In this document: positions 5,172 to 12,810 of the stretch, piece after piece | How the letters are laid out: each line of letters starts with the position of its first letter | Position numbering within the stretch: position 1 is the first letter of the stretch | Virus record (IMG/VR): IMGVR_UViG_3300025132_000288 | Location: 1-24,321 of that record | DNA from: a virus | Reading direction: 5' to 3' (one strand) | DNA length: 24,321 bases | Position numbers and translations under genes: made by a program | Notes under the pieces: model-generated | What the model was told of the DNA's origin: nothing | What the model saw: only the letters and a program-made list of their open reading frames with translations | The model's database searches: none

Positions 5172-5855
5172 ATGGCTACAACTAATACACATGATTTTAA
5201 TTTAGATTTAAACTTGCTTGTAGAAGAAGCATTTGAAAGATGCGGAGCAGAGTTAAGAACAGGATATGATTTAAGAACAGCTACTCGTAGCTTAAACTTA
5301 CTAACTATTGAATGGGCTAACCGAGGAATTAACTTATGGACTGTAGAAACAGCCAGTATACCGTTAGTTGCCGGAACAGCCACTTACGATTTGCCCGCGA
5401 CTACCATCGACCTTATCAGCCAAGTCATAAGAACTGGAACGGGAACGGCTCAGTCAGATATAGCTATTACGAGGGTGTCAAATCCTACTTATGCTTCTAT
5501 TCCAAGTAAAAATGACACGGGCAGACCAATTCAAATTTATATAGATAGAAGAGGTCCAGAAGTTCCACAAGTTACAATGTGGCCTATTCCTAATGACACA
5601 AGTTATACTTTTGTTTATTGGTATTTAAAAAGAATGGCAGATGCAGGTACAGGTGTAAATACTCAAGATATACCATTTAGATTTTTAACTTGTATGGTAG
5701 CTGGACTTGCTTATTATTTATCTCTTAAACTTCCAGAAGCAGCGGCAAGAATACAATTTTTAAAACAAGAATATGAAGAGCAGTGGTTGCTTGCTTCTAC
5801 AGAAGATAGAGAAAAAGCTACTGAAATTATAGCTCCAAGAAATTATTACGTATAG
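5172..5855 (+). CDS. Head-tail adaptor-like protein (P22 gp4 / T7 gp11 type)
   Basis: The 227 residues begin with a helical region containing DLNLLVEEAFERCGAELRTG and RTATRSLNLLTIEWANRG, followed by a beta-rich middle (IPLVAGTATYDLPATTIDL, then VTMWPIPNDTSYTFVYWYL). The protein ends in two helices (LTCMVAGLAYYLSLKLPE and a charged one). This helix-beta-helix layout is typical of the ring proteins that bind the portal and join it to the tail in P22- and T7-like particles; I recognise it from aquatic podoviruses. The start ATG is three bases after the previous gene, and no second ATG is better. Assignment to adaptor is probable; gp4-like versus gp11-like cannot be settled here. Confidence 0.7.
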   Translation: MATTNTHDFNLDLNLLVEEAFERCGAELRTGYDLRTATRSLNLLTIEWANRGINLWTVETASIPLVAGTATYDLPATTIDLISQVIRTGTGTAQSDIAITRVSNPTYASIPSKNDTGRPIQIYIDRRGPEVPQVTMWPIPNDTSYTFVYWYLKRMADAGTGVNTQDIPFRFLTCMVAGLAYYLSLKLPEAAARIQFLKQEYEEQWLLASTEDREKATEIIAPRNYYV

Positions 5856-5864
5856 GAGATTAAG

Positions 5865-6179
5865 ATGGCAGAGAAAAAGAAAAAAACACTAAAGAAAAAA
5901 ATAAAAGATTTTTCTAATCGAAAAGCTAAAGAATATCAAAAAAGTGCGGCTACGAACTATAATGCTATTTTAGGAACAGACCCTTTTGCTGAAAAACAAT
6001 CAGAATTAGCACAATTTAAAGAGGGATTGTTATTAATTCCTAAACAAGCGCGACACGCGGTTATGCGAGGACTTAACAAAAAAATTAATACAAAAGCTGA
6101 AAGAAAAGCAGCTGGCTTAAATTATAAAAAAGGTGGTAAAGTTAAAATTGTAGATAGACAATATCTTAAAGGTAAATAA
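5865..6179 (+). CDS. Small basic protein ending DRQYLKGK (paralogous tail)
   Basis: This 104-residue basic protein starts with a long Lys-rich helix (KKKKTLKKKIKDFSNRKAK) and continues through ILGTDPFAEKQSELAQF, ending KKGGKVKIVDRQYLKGK. The end matches the 4927 protein, with identical DNA over the last eight codons and stop. AGGAGA precedes the ATG. The stop overlaps the next ATG. The placement between an adaptor-like and a zinc-ribbon protein suggests a minor virion component. No known family is recognised. Confidence 0.62.
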   Translation: MAEKKKKTLKKKIKDFSNRKAKEYQKSAATNYNAILGTDPFAEKQSELAQFKEGLLLIPKQARHAVMRGLNKKINTKAERKAAGLNYKKGGKVKIVDRQYLKGK

Positions 6180-6180
6180 T
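6153..6180 (+). repeat. 28-bp direct repeat, copy 2
   Basis: Identical to 5143-5170, spanning the last eight codons and stop of the 5865 gene. The two copies are about 1 kb apart, flanking the adaptor-like gene. Confidence 0.9.
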
Positions 6181-6547
6181 GGGTAATAAATATACTACTA
6201 ATAAAAATGCTATTGCAGACTGTGATGTTTGTGGTTTTCAATATAAACTAAAGACTTTAAAAAGTTTATTTGTAAGAGAAACACAAACTAATATATTAGC
6301 ATGTGACGAATGTTGGAACCCTGACCAGCCACAGAATTTACAAGGAATGTATCCTGTAGATGACCCACAAGCTGTAAGAAATCCAAGACCTGACCAAAGT
6401 TTTAATAATAACAACAGAACTGGGTCAAGAGATATACAATGGGGCTGGAATCCTATTGGTGGAGCAAGACCTCCAGCTAATGAGTTTACACCTAATAAAT
6501 TAGTAAGTTCAGTGGCAGTAGGAACTGTTACAATAACAATAACTTAG
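6179..6547 (+). CDS. Zinc-ribbon virion protein
   Basis: The 122-residue protein has two C-x-x-C pairs (Cys15/Cys18 in CDVCGF and Cys42/Cys45 in CDECW) 23 residues apart, a classic four-cysteine zinc ribbon. It is followed by a conserved linker GMYPVDDPQAVRNPRPD and a Thr-rich C-terminus. The ribbon-plus-linker arrangement is one I recall in structural modules of uncultured marine podoviruses. It probably stabilises the head-tail junction or tail rather than regulating genes, given the context. The ATG overlaps the previous stop by one base. No DNA-binding helix is evident. Confidence 0.72.
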   Translation: MGNKYTTNKNAIADCDVCGFQYKLKTLKSLFVRETQTNILACDECWNPDQPQNLQGMYPVDDPQAVRNPRPDQSFNNNNRTGSRDIQWGWNPIGGARPPANEFTPNKLVSSVAVGTVTITIT

Positions 6548-6556
6548 GAGAAAGAA

Positions 6557-6736
6557 ATGGCTAAACAAAACCAAACTAGAAAACCTAAATATAAAGGTAT
6601 ATATACACAACCTCAAGATGTGCCTGTACCTCATGTTGCAGGTTATCCAGAAGAAAATGTTAAAACATCTGGTGTAGTAACTCGTGGTAATGGTGCAGCT
6701 ACTAAAGGCACTAAAGCTCGTGGCCCATTAGCATAA
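6557..6736 (+). CDS. Small basic virion-module protein, 59 residues
   Basis: The ORF has a strong ribosome-binding site (TAGGAGA, six bases before the ATG) and lies between tightly spaced genes. The N-terminus is basic (MAKQNQTRKPKYKG), the middle is Pro/Val-rich, and the end VTRGNGAATKGTKARGPLA matches a short C-terminal signature (R-G-x-G-A-A-x-x-G-x-x-x-R-G-P) that I recall from small proteins next to adaptor genes in aquatic phages. Its function is unknown. It is short enough to be dropped by gene callers but is well supported. Confidence 0.8.
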   Translation: MAKQNQTRKPKYKGIYTQPQDVPVPHVAGYPEENVKTSGVVTRGNGAATKGTKARGPLA

Positions 6737-6745
6737 GGATAAATA

Positions 6746-7408
6746 ATGACTTATACAGAATTGGTGGCTCAGATTGAGTCTTACACAGAAAATTCATATT
6801 CAACAGTTGATGTAAATACTTTTATTACACAAGCTGAAAATAGAATATTCAACTCAGTTAATTTACCCGACTTAAGAAAAAACGAAACAGGAACTATTAC
6901 TTTAGGAAATAAATTTTTAAATTTTCCAGTTCCTTGGTTAGCGACTTATAGTTTAGCTGTTATTGATAATACAACAAACGAATATACTTTTCTTTTAAAT
7001 AAAGACGTTAACTTTATAAGACAATCTTTCCCAGACACTGATACCGCTCATTATGGGAAACCCCAATACTATGCTGTCTTTGATGATACAACTTTTATAC
7101 TCGGTCCTACGCCTGATAAAGGCTATGGCGCGGAACTTCATTATTTTTATTATCCTGAGTCTATTACTGTCGCCGCTGATGGTACTTCCTGGTTGGGTGA
7201 TAATTACCCTACCGCGTTATTATATGGGTCTTTATTAGAAGCAGGAGTATTCTTAATGACAGATGCAGAAAAAATGGGAATTATAGACCAACGATATAAA
7301 GAAGCTATGATAGAACTATTAGGTTTAGGAGAAGGTAAAAATACTCGCGATGCTTATAGAAGTGGACAAGCTAGAATACCCGTTAGAAATAGTCAAGGTC
7401 CTGCATAA
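6746..7408 (+). CDS. Phage adaptor protein (T7 gp11 / SU10-adaptor-like)
   Basis: This encodes 220 residues. The N-terminal helix-turn MTYTELVAQIESYTEN, then STVDVNTFITQAENRIF, followed by a beta-rich centre (ETGTITLGNKFLNFPVPW, then PQYYAVFDDTTFILGPTP), is a pattern I know from adaptor proteins of podoviruses. The C-terminal half has GAELHYFYYPES and two helices (LLYGSLLEAGVFLMTD, then the QRYKEAMIELL stretch). It is predicted to form a ring linking portal to tail. AAGGATAAATA precedes the ATG. Together with the 5172 protein it gives two adaptor-type rings, a common podovirus arrangement. Confidence 0.75.
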   Translation: MTYTELVAQIESYTENSYSTVDVNTFITQAENRIFNSVNLPDLRKNETGTITLGNKFLNFPVPWLATYSLAVIDNTTNEYTFLLNKDVNFIRQSFPDTDTAHYGKPQYYAVFDDTTFILGPTPDKGYGAELHYFYYPESITVAADGTSWLGDNYPTALLYGSLLEAGVFLMTDAEKMGIIDQRYKEAMIELLGLGEGKNTRDAYRSGQARIPVRNSQGPA

Positions 7409-7836
7409 TGGCATCTATTATACAAGGACTAACAAACACATTTATTGCTAAATCATTAGCTGGCGATATAGATTTTGATACTGATACTTTTAAAATAGCT
7501 TTATATACTAATGATGCTACTTTAGATGCATCAACTTCAGCTTATACAACAACTAATGAAGTAGTGGGAACAGGATATGTAGCTGGAGGAAATACATTAA
7601 CAGGAGCAACAGTAACACAAGATGATGATGCTGACGTTGTGTATGTCACATTTGATTCTCCAACTACTTGGACAGGGACATTTTCAGTTAGAGGAGCTTT
7701 AATATATGATAGTAGCTCTAGTAATTATAGTATATGTGTATTGGATTTTGGAGAGATAAAAACTATTACTTCTCAAACTTTAACCGTTACACTACCTGAA
7801 AATACAACAACAACAGCTCTTATTCGATTTGAATAG
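7408..7836 (+). CDS. Beta-rich virion protein (DTFKIALYT family)
   Basis: The 142-residue protein contains DTFKIALYTNDATLDAST, then TGYVAGGNTL, a central FSVRGALIYDSS and an end LDFGEIKTITSQTLTVTLP. This order of segments is widely conserved in phage virion proteins that I recognise but that lack a set function. The product at 9277 has a related arrangement. It is entirely beta-sandwich in appearance, without membrane or catalytic motifs. The ATG overlaps the stop of the adaptor gene by one base. It is probably a tail or head-surface component. Confidence 0.75.
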   Translation: MASIIQGLTNTFIAKSLAGDIDFDTDTFKIALYTNDATLDASTSAYTTTNEVVGTGYVAGGNTLTGATVTQDDDADVVYVTFDSPTTWTGTFSVRGALIYDSSSSNYSICVLDFGEIKTITSQTLTVTLPENTTTTALIRFE

Positions 7837-7847
7837 AAAGGGATAAA

Positions 7848-9275
7848 ATGACAGGTTTAATAGAGGGGATGGTTGGAAAAACCCCAGTAGTAAAAGTATC
7901 AAATGAAAGACCGATAGAAAAAGATTTATATAAAAAAATGTGGGAAATACCGGAATATAGAAAAGTTTCTCCCGGCGAAAAAATATCTCACATATTTTTA
8001 GAACAAGCTAAACCTAAAGCCGGGTCTAGTGTTATAGATTTAGGTTGTGGTACAGGACGTGGAGGATTAAACCTTGCATTTTTTGGAGGAATGGATGTAA
8101 CGTTGGTAGACTTTGCACCTAATTGTTTAGATGCAGATATAGTCCCAATGTTAGAAACACAAAAACATGTACTTAGATTTATAGAAGCAGATTTATCCGA
8201 ACCATTACCTGTTAAAGCAGCTTATGGTTATTGTACCGATGTGATGGAACATATTAGACCCCATCATGTGGATAAAGTATTAGATAATTGTTTAGATGCA
8301 GCACAACATGTATTTTTTGCTATTTCTACTGTAGATGATAAATTTGGGAAAGAAGTAGGACATAAATTACATTTAAGTGTTTTCCCTTATAAGTGGTGGT
8401 TAAAGAAGTTTAGAGATAGAAATTGTATTATTCATTGGTCAGAAGAACATGATGGCTCATGTTTATTTTATGTAAGTGCGTGGGTAGATGGAAAAGAAAT
8501 AGTTAATATTGGACAAGTAAATACAGACGCCGAAATACTAAAAGAAAATGTATCACATAACATTAAGCAAGGATTTTTACAGGTTCAACCTCATCCTACC
8601 AATGATTTAGAAGTTATGATAGTAGGAGGAGGACCTTCTTTAGAAGGACAGCTTGAAAAAATAAAGCAATTAAGGGCAAATGGTGTTAAACTTATAACTA
8701 TTAACGGTGCTTATAAATGGTGTATTGACAATGAGTTAACACCTTCAGCAATGGTAATGGTAGATGCACGTGAATTTAATGCTAGATTTGCTCAACCAGT
8801 AGTAGAAGATTGTAAATATTTTATAGCATCACAGTGTCATCCTAGTGTATTTAAAGATTTACCCAAAGATAGAACTTATATTTGGCATACACAGGCAGAA
8901 GAACATAATGAAGTATTAGCACAGCAATACGAAACTTGGCATCCAATACCAGGAGGCTCAACAGTTTTATTAAGAGCTATTCCTTTATTTAGAATGTTAG
9001 GTTTTAAACGGTTTCATCTATTTGGATGTGATTCATGTTTAGAAGAAAATAAGCATCACGCATATAAACAAACAGAAAATGATGGACAGTTAGTAGTTCC
9101 TGTAAACGTGGGCGGGAAAATATTTAACTGTAACCCTTGGATGGTATCCCAAGCTCAAGAATTTATCGACTTAATTAGAATGATGGGCGATGAAATGGAG
9201 TTAGAGATATATGGAGGGTTACTACGTCATATTTTAGAAACCGGTGCGTCATACACCGATATTAAGGAGATTTAA
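7848..9275 (+). CDS. Two-domain enzyme: SAM-dependent methyltransferase plus DUF115/MptE-like domain
   Basis: The 475-residue protein has an N-terminal class I methyltransferase domain with motif I SVIDLGCGTGRGG (residues 61-73), a following acidic strand end VTLVDFA (84-90) and motif IV-like CTDVMEHIRP (129-138). The C-terminal domain, from about residue 250, reads MIVGGGPSLEGQLEKIKQL (257-275), ITINGAYKW, then MVMVDAREF (302-310), YFIASQCHPSVF (324-335) and HLFGCDSCL (390-398). This is the pattern of DUF115/MptE-like proteins, nucleotide-sugar or pterin-related enzymes often found near glycan-modifying genes. It may modify a virion protein or surface glycan. AAAGGGAT precedes the ATG. Both domains look intact; the substrate is unknown. 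Confidence 0.8.
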   Translation: MTGLIEGMVGKTPVVKVSNERPIEKDLYKKMWEIPEYRKVSPGEKISHIFLEQAKPKAGSSVIDLGCGTGRGGLNLAFFGGMDVTLVDFAPNCLDADIVPMLETQKHVLRFIEADLSEPLPVKAAYGYCTDVMEHIRPHHVDKVLDNCLDAAQHVFFAISTVDDKFGKEVGHKLHLSVFPYKWWLKKFRDRNCIIHWSEEHDGSCLFYVSAWVDGKEIVNIGQVNTDAEILKENVSHNIKQGFLQVQPHPTNDLEVMIVGGGPSLEGQLEKIKQLRANGVKLITINGAYKWCIDNELTPSAMVMVDAREFNARFAQPVVEDCKYFIASQCHPSVFKDLPKDRTYIWHTQAEEHNEVLAQQYETWHPIPGGSTVLLRAIPLFRMLGFKRFHLFGCDSCLEENKHHAYKQTENDGQLVVPVNVGGKIFNCNPWMVSQAQEFIDLIRMMGDEMELEIYGGLLRHILETGASYTDIKEI

Positions 9276-9276
9276 C

Positions 9277-9753
9277 ATGGCAGCAACAGCATGGCAACTA
9301 TATAACAGTGCCAAAAAATATATAGGAGACGGTACAATTGATTTAGGTGCTGGTGTATATAAAATGGTTTTAGCAAAAGCTTCTAGTAATGCTTCTACAT
9401 TTACATTATCAGCTTATGGTGGCGGCGGCGCTTTAACTTCAGTAACTAATGAAATTGCAGCAGCAGGAGGATATGTTGCAGGCGGGCGAAATTTAGTCCC
9501 AGCAACAGGACAATGGGTAGTAGGAGCATCAGCTAAACAATATAAATTTACTATGTCATCTGTAGGCCTAGCATTTACAGCTTCTGGAGCTAATTTAGTT
9601 GATATTAAATATGCGATTATACGTAACTCTACTGGAGCAGCGGCAGGAAAACTTTTATGTTTCTGTCAGTTGTCAAGTTCTAATTTTACTGTAACTTCGC
9701 CTAATACATTAACAGTATTACCTGCTGCAACCGGCATCTTTACGTTAGCATAA
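9277..9753 (+). CDS. Beta-rich virion protein, distant paralogue of the 7408 product
   Basis: The 158-residue product begins MAATAWQLYNSAKKYIGDG and contains VYKMVLAKASSNASTFTLSA, then GGYVAGGRNL. These segments parallel FKIALYTNDATLDAST and GYVAGGNTL in the 7408 protein, in the same order, which suggests a shared fold. The second half is beta-rich, with DIKYAIIRNSTGA and CFCQLSSSNFTVTSP. I use ATG 9277, with AAGGAGAT eight bases upstream, in preference to an earlier in-frame ATG inside the enzyme gene. It probably forms part of the tail or fibre base. Confidence 0.7.
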   Translation: MAATAWQLYNSAKKYIGDGTIDLGAGVYKMVLAKASSNASTFTLSAYGGGGALTSVTNEIAAAGGYVAGGRNLVPATGQWVVGASAKQYKFTMSSVGLAFTASGANLVDIKYAIIRNSTGAAAGKLLCFCQLSSSNFTVTSPNTLTVLPAATGIFTLA

Positions 9754-9763
9754 GGAGTCATTA

Positions 9764-10345
9764 ATGGCTACTTGCGGCTGGGGACGAGGACCTTGGAGCT
9801 CAGCTGGTTATGGGCTTGGGTGTGTAATTACACCACCAGTAGGAGCATTGGCTCTTAGTGGGGCAGCACCAAGTTTACTTACAGGGGATGTAGTTACTCC
9901 AGGTGTAGGAGCATTAGCATTAGCATCAGTAGCACCTATAGTATTAGATGGCGAAATTATAACTACAGGTGTAGGAGCATTAGGATTAGCAGGAGTAGCA
10001 CCTAGTCTAGTAGAAACTGAAGTAATAACTCCAGGAGTGGGGGCATTAACTTTAGCTGGAGTAGCACCAAGTATATCTTCAACATCCATACTTACTCCGG
10101 GAGTTGGGGCTATAACAGTAGCAGGGTCAGTACCTCATGCACCTATAGGGAAGCTGATGGTTCCAGGTACTGCAGATTTAGTGCTTACAGGATATGCTCC
10201 TCAAGAAACAATAGGAATAGTAAGACAACCCGCCAGTGGCGCATTAACATTAACAGGGCAAGATGCCCCTATGATTAACAACCCAAATTGGGTTATAATA
10301 GATACTACTCAAGTCCCTGATTGGACAAAGATAGTTACAGGATAA
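9764..10345 (+). CDS. Virion protein built of 22-residue tandem repeats
   Basis: The 193 residues start with an aromatic/glycine segment CGWGRGPWSSAGYGLG and then run through six full and one partial 22-residue repeats of the type TPGVGALALAxVAPxxxxxE (residues 23 to about 170). The last three units are more diverged. A short tail containing NPNWVIIDTTQVPDW follows. Regular hydrophobic strands separated by Pro-Gly turns suggest a repetitive beta structure, suited to a shaft or fibre. AAGGAG precedes the ATG. The proteins around it are virion components, so a tail-fibre or tail-shaft role is likely but inferred. Confidence 0.7.
   Translation: MATCGWGRGPWSSAGYGLGCVITPPVGALALSGAAPSLLTGDVVTPGVGALALASVAPIVLDGEIITTGVGALGLAGVAPSLVETEVITPGVGALTLAGVAPSISSTSILTPGVGAITVAGSVPHAPIGKLMVPGTADLVLTGYAPQETIGIVRQPASGALTLTGQDAPMINNPNWVIIDTTQVPDWTKIVTG
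9830..10270 (+). repeat. Coding tandem repeats, 66-bp period
   Basis: Six full units and a partial unit of 66 bp encode the 22-residue protein repeat. The first four are close in sequence (GTAGGAGCATT recurs), later ones have diverged. Such arrays can change copy number by recombination. Confidence 0.75.
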
Positions 10346-10355
10346 GGAATAAAAA

Positions 10356-11390
10356 ATGTCAACATATTCAAATTTATCAATAGAATTAATAGGAACCGGT
10401 GAACAATCGGGTACATGGGGAACTACAACTAATACTAACTTAGGTACTGCAATGGAAGAAGCCATTGTTGGTACTGTAGACCAAGCAGTTACTACAGGTA
10501 ATACAGTACTTAGTTTAAATACAGGTTCTAACGCCACACAAACAGTTCGTCACTTACGTCTTAATCTTACTGGAAGTGCAGGAGGCTCAGGTAATTTGGA
10601 TATTCCTGAAGACGCTGCGGGTGGCTCTAATACATTTCAAAAAAGTTATATAATTAATAATGCTTCAAATACTGCTATAACTGTTAGACAAGATACATCA
10701 TCAGGTACTACAGCATTAGTTCCAGCTGGTAAATCAGTGTGCGTATATGCAGATGGTACAAACGTTGATTATGCAATTGATTATCTTAGTGGTTCAGTAG
10801 TTTCAAGTGATGTTGATATTAATGGTGGGGCAATTGATGGCACTGCAATCGGAGCAGCTACACCTAGCACAGGCTCATTTACAACACTAGCCGCATCAAG
10901 CACAGTTTCAGGAGCGGGATTTACAGCTCGGTTTGCTTCTCCAGGTCCTATTGGTGATGGAACACCTGGCACAGGGGCATTTACTACTTTAAGTGCAACG
11001 GGCAATGTTACACTTGGTGATGCTACAGGAGATAGTGTTACTTTTAATGCAGCTACAGCACCTACTCCCAACACTCTAGGTTTAGCCTTTACTGGAACGG
11101 GGGGTATAAAAGTACCCGAAGGTACAACAGGTGAAAGACCTACAGTTCAACAGGGTATGCTTAGATATAATTCAGATACAGATGAATTTGAGGGTTATGC
11201 AGATTCATCATGGGGAGCGATTGGAGGAGGAGCATCAGCAGGCGGTGCAATATATGAGAACACACAAACAATAGGCGAAAATTATACAATGACATCAGGT
11301 ACTAATGGACATAGTGTAGGACCAATTACTATTGATAGTAGTTATGCAGTTACTATTCCTGCAGGTAGCCATTGGTTAATATCAGCATAA
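10356..11390 (+). CDS. Tail fibre protein
   Basis: This encodes 344 residues. The N-terminus MSTYSNLSIELIGTGEQSGT, followed by WGTTTNTNLGTAMEEAI, is a well-known start for tail-fibre-like proteins in uncultured aquatic phages and probably anchors the fibre. A beta-sandwich follows (HLRLNLTGSAG, then SYIINNASNTAITVRQD). Next are collagen-like or triple-beta spacer units with TPSTGSFTTLAAS and TPGTGAFTTLSAT, and then a segment RPTVQQGMLRYNSDTDEFEG, typical of fibre shafts before a tip. AAGGAATA precedes the ATG. It is the first of a run of fibre genes and likely supports the following tip proteins. Confidence 0.78.
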   Translation: MSTYSNLSIELIGTGEQSGTWGTTTNTNLGTAMEEAIVGTVDQAVTTGNTVLSLNTGSNATQTVRHLRLNLTGSAGGSGNLDIPEDAAGGSNTFQKSYIINNASNTAITVRQDTSSGTTALVPAGKSVCVYADGTNVDYAIDYLSGSVVSSDVDINGGAIDGTAIGAATPSTGSFTTLAASSTVSGAGFTARFASPGPIGDGTPGTGAFTTLSATGNVTLGDATGDSVTFNAATAPTPNTLGLAFTGTGGIKVPEGTTGERPTVQQGMLRYNSDTDEFEGYADSSWGAIGGGASAGGAIYENTQTIGENYTMTSGTNGHSVGPITIDSSYAVTIPAGSHWLISA

Positions 11391-11404
11391 TTAAGGAGAT
11401 ATAA

Positions 11405-11938
11405 ATGGCAAACTCAATTAATTCAGTTACAACCGGCTCAGGAGGACTTGTTAGTTCAGCTAGCGGAACTGATGGAAAATTAGAAATTAAATCAGGCGGT
11501 ACTACAGTTGCTACATTTGGGACAACAGGAATAGAAGGTTATCCCCAATTTGTTAATTCAACAGAAAAAGTTACTGTAGCGGCAACAGCTGCAACTGGAA
11601 CAATTAATTATGATACTGGAACACAATCAGTTGTATATTATACATCTAATGCTGCGGGAGATTGGACAGTAAACTTTAGAGATTCTAGTGGTGCTACATT
11701 AAATTCAGTATTATCAACAGGGGAATCTTTAACAGTAGTTCATTTAGTAACTATAGGTGGTTCTGAATACAGAAATACAACAGTACAAGTTGACGGAAGT
11801 GGTATTACTCCAGAATGGCAAGGTGGTTCAGCACCTACAGAAGGTAATGCTAATAGTGTAGATTCATATACATATACAATAATTAAAACAGGAGATGCAG
11901 CATTTACAATACTTGCTGCTTTAGTTCAGTTTGCCTAG
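11405..11938 (+). CDS. Tail fibre protein, conserved beta domain (cassette copy 1, gene A)
   Basis: The 177-residue protein starts at an ATG with AAGGAGAT eight bases upstream. After a variable Gly/Ser-rich N-terminus, residues from about 57 (EKVTVAATAATGTINYD) to the end form a domain shared with the 13626 protein: a WTVNFRDSSG core, TVVHLVTIGG, then VQVDGSGITPEWQGG and a final TYTIIKTGDAAFTILA. It is probably a fibre domain assembling with the neighbouring glycine-rich tip. The gene's end overlaps the next start by eight bases, so expression of the pair is probably coupled. Confidence 0.75.
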   Translation: MANSINSVTTGSGGLVSSASGTDGKLEIKSGGTTVATFGTTGIEGYPQFVNSTEKVTVAATAATGTINYDTGTQSVVYYTSNAAGDWTVNFRDSSGATLNSVLSTGESLTVVHLVTIGGSEYRNTTVQVDGSGITPEWQGGSAPTEGNANSVDSYTYTIIKTGDAAFTILAALVQFA

Positions 11939-12791
11939 AACAAACCAAATAGCAGTTAATTCTGCCAGAGGATACGGGTTAAATAGTTCTACACCATATG
12001 TACCTGTAAACTATGCTTTTGAATATTTAGTTGTTGCTGGAGGTGGTGCAGGTCAGCAGGGTGGTGGTGGTGGTGCAGGTGGTTATTTAACTGCAACAAC
12101 AAGCACTATGACTCTCGGCACTACTATGACTGTAACTGTAGGGGGAGGTGGACCCGCAGTTTCAAATGGTGTTGATTCTGTTTTATCTGGTTCAGGTTTA
12201 AGTACAGTTACTGCAACTGGCGGAGGAACAGAAGGTGCTGCTGGTGGTTCTGGCGGTGGCGGTAGATATAATGGCACAGGTGGTTCTGGAACTGTCGGTC
12301 AAGGTAATGATGGTGGTGATGGTGGTGGCTCAAGTGGAAACTATCAATCAGGTGGTGGTGGTGGAGCAGGTGCAGCAGCAGTTAATGCAGCTAATTCTGG
12401 GTCACCAGCAGGAAATGGTGGAGTAGGTCTAGCATCAAGTATTACAGGTGCATCTGTATATAGAGCAGGTGGCGGTGGTGGTGGTTCAGATGCTACAACT
12501 GGAGGAGTTTCAGGTAATGGTCAAGGAGTAGGTGGTAATGGTGGTGGTGGAGATGGTATAAAAAATGCTGCTACACATGGTGCTTCAAATCCAGGAACAG
12601 CTAATACAGGTGGTGGCGGAGGTGGTAGAAATGGTGGTGCAGCATCAGGTGCTGGTCTAGGTGGTTCTGGAGTAGTTATTGTTAAACTTTCTACAGCTGA
12701 TTGGACAGGTACTCAAAGTGGAGCTAGTGCAAGCACATCAGGTGACTACACAATATTAACATTTAATGGTTCAGGAAGTTTTGTTGTATAA
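11931..12791 (+). CDS. Glycine-rich tail fibre tip/adhesin (cassette copy 1, gene B)
   Basis: The 286-residue product is about 40 percent glycine. It opens FEYLVVAGGGAGQQGGGGGA, has TMTVTVGGGG strands, a long region of Gly loops, and ends GGSGVVIVKLSTADWTG, then GDYTILTFNGSGSFVV. This is the glycine-rich domain pattern of phage fibre tips; polyglycine helices form receptor-binding loops in some phage adhesins. The start is TTG 11931, overlapping the previous stop by eight bases with no ribosome-binding site. It is supported because its first 16 residues align without gaps to the ATG-started 14109 paralogue (both reach a Tyr-Gly at 15-16). It probably contacts the host surface. Confidence 0.75.
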   Translation: MPRTNQIAVNSARGYGLNSSTPYVPVNYAFEYLVVAGGGAGQQGGGGGAGGYLTATTSTMTLGTTMTVTVGGGGPAVSNGVDSVLSGSGLSTVTATGGGTEGAAGGSGGGGRYNGTGGSGTVGQGNDGGDGGGSSGNYQSGGGGGAGAAAVNAANSGSPAGNGGVGLASSITGASVYRAGGGGGGSDATTGGVSGNGQGVGGNGGGGDGIKNAATHGASNPGTANTGGGGGGRNGGAASGAGLGGSGVVIVKLSTADWTGTQSGASASTSGDYTILTFNGSGSFVV

Positions 12792-12810
12792 TAAAAATTA
12801 AGGATAAATT

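Larger units (their letters stand above)
11405..12791 (+). repeat. Duplicated fibre cassette, copy 1 (A-B)
   Basis: The two-gene order, beta-domain protein then glycine-rich protein, is repeated at 13626-15020. The DNA near the ends of the B genes is still very similar (for example ATATTAACATTTAATGGTTC occurs in both). Confidence 0.75.

Noticed and set aside
9830-10270. Regular 66-bp repeats as a CRISPR array
   Set aside because: The repeats are in frame, degenerate, contiguous without unique spacers and encode a 22-residue protein repeat.
11405-12791. Programmed frameshift joining the beta-domain and glycine-rich proteins at 11931-11938
   Set aside because: No slippery heptamer is evident there, and the paralogous pair at 13626/14109 is two separate genes with its own start site.
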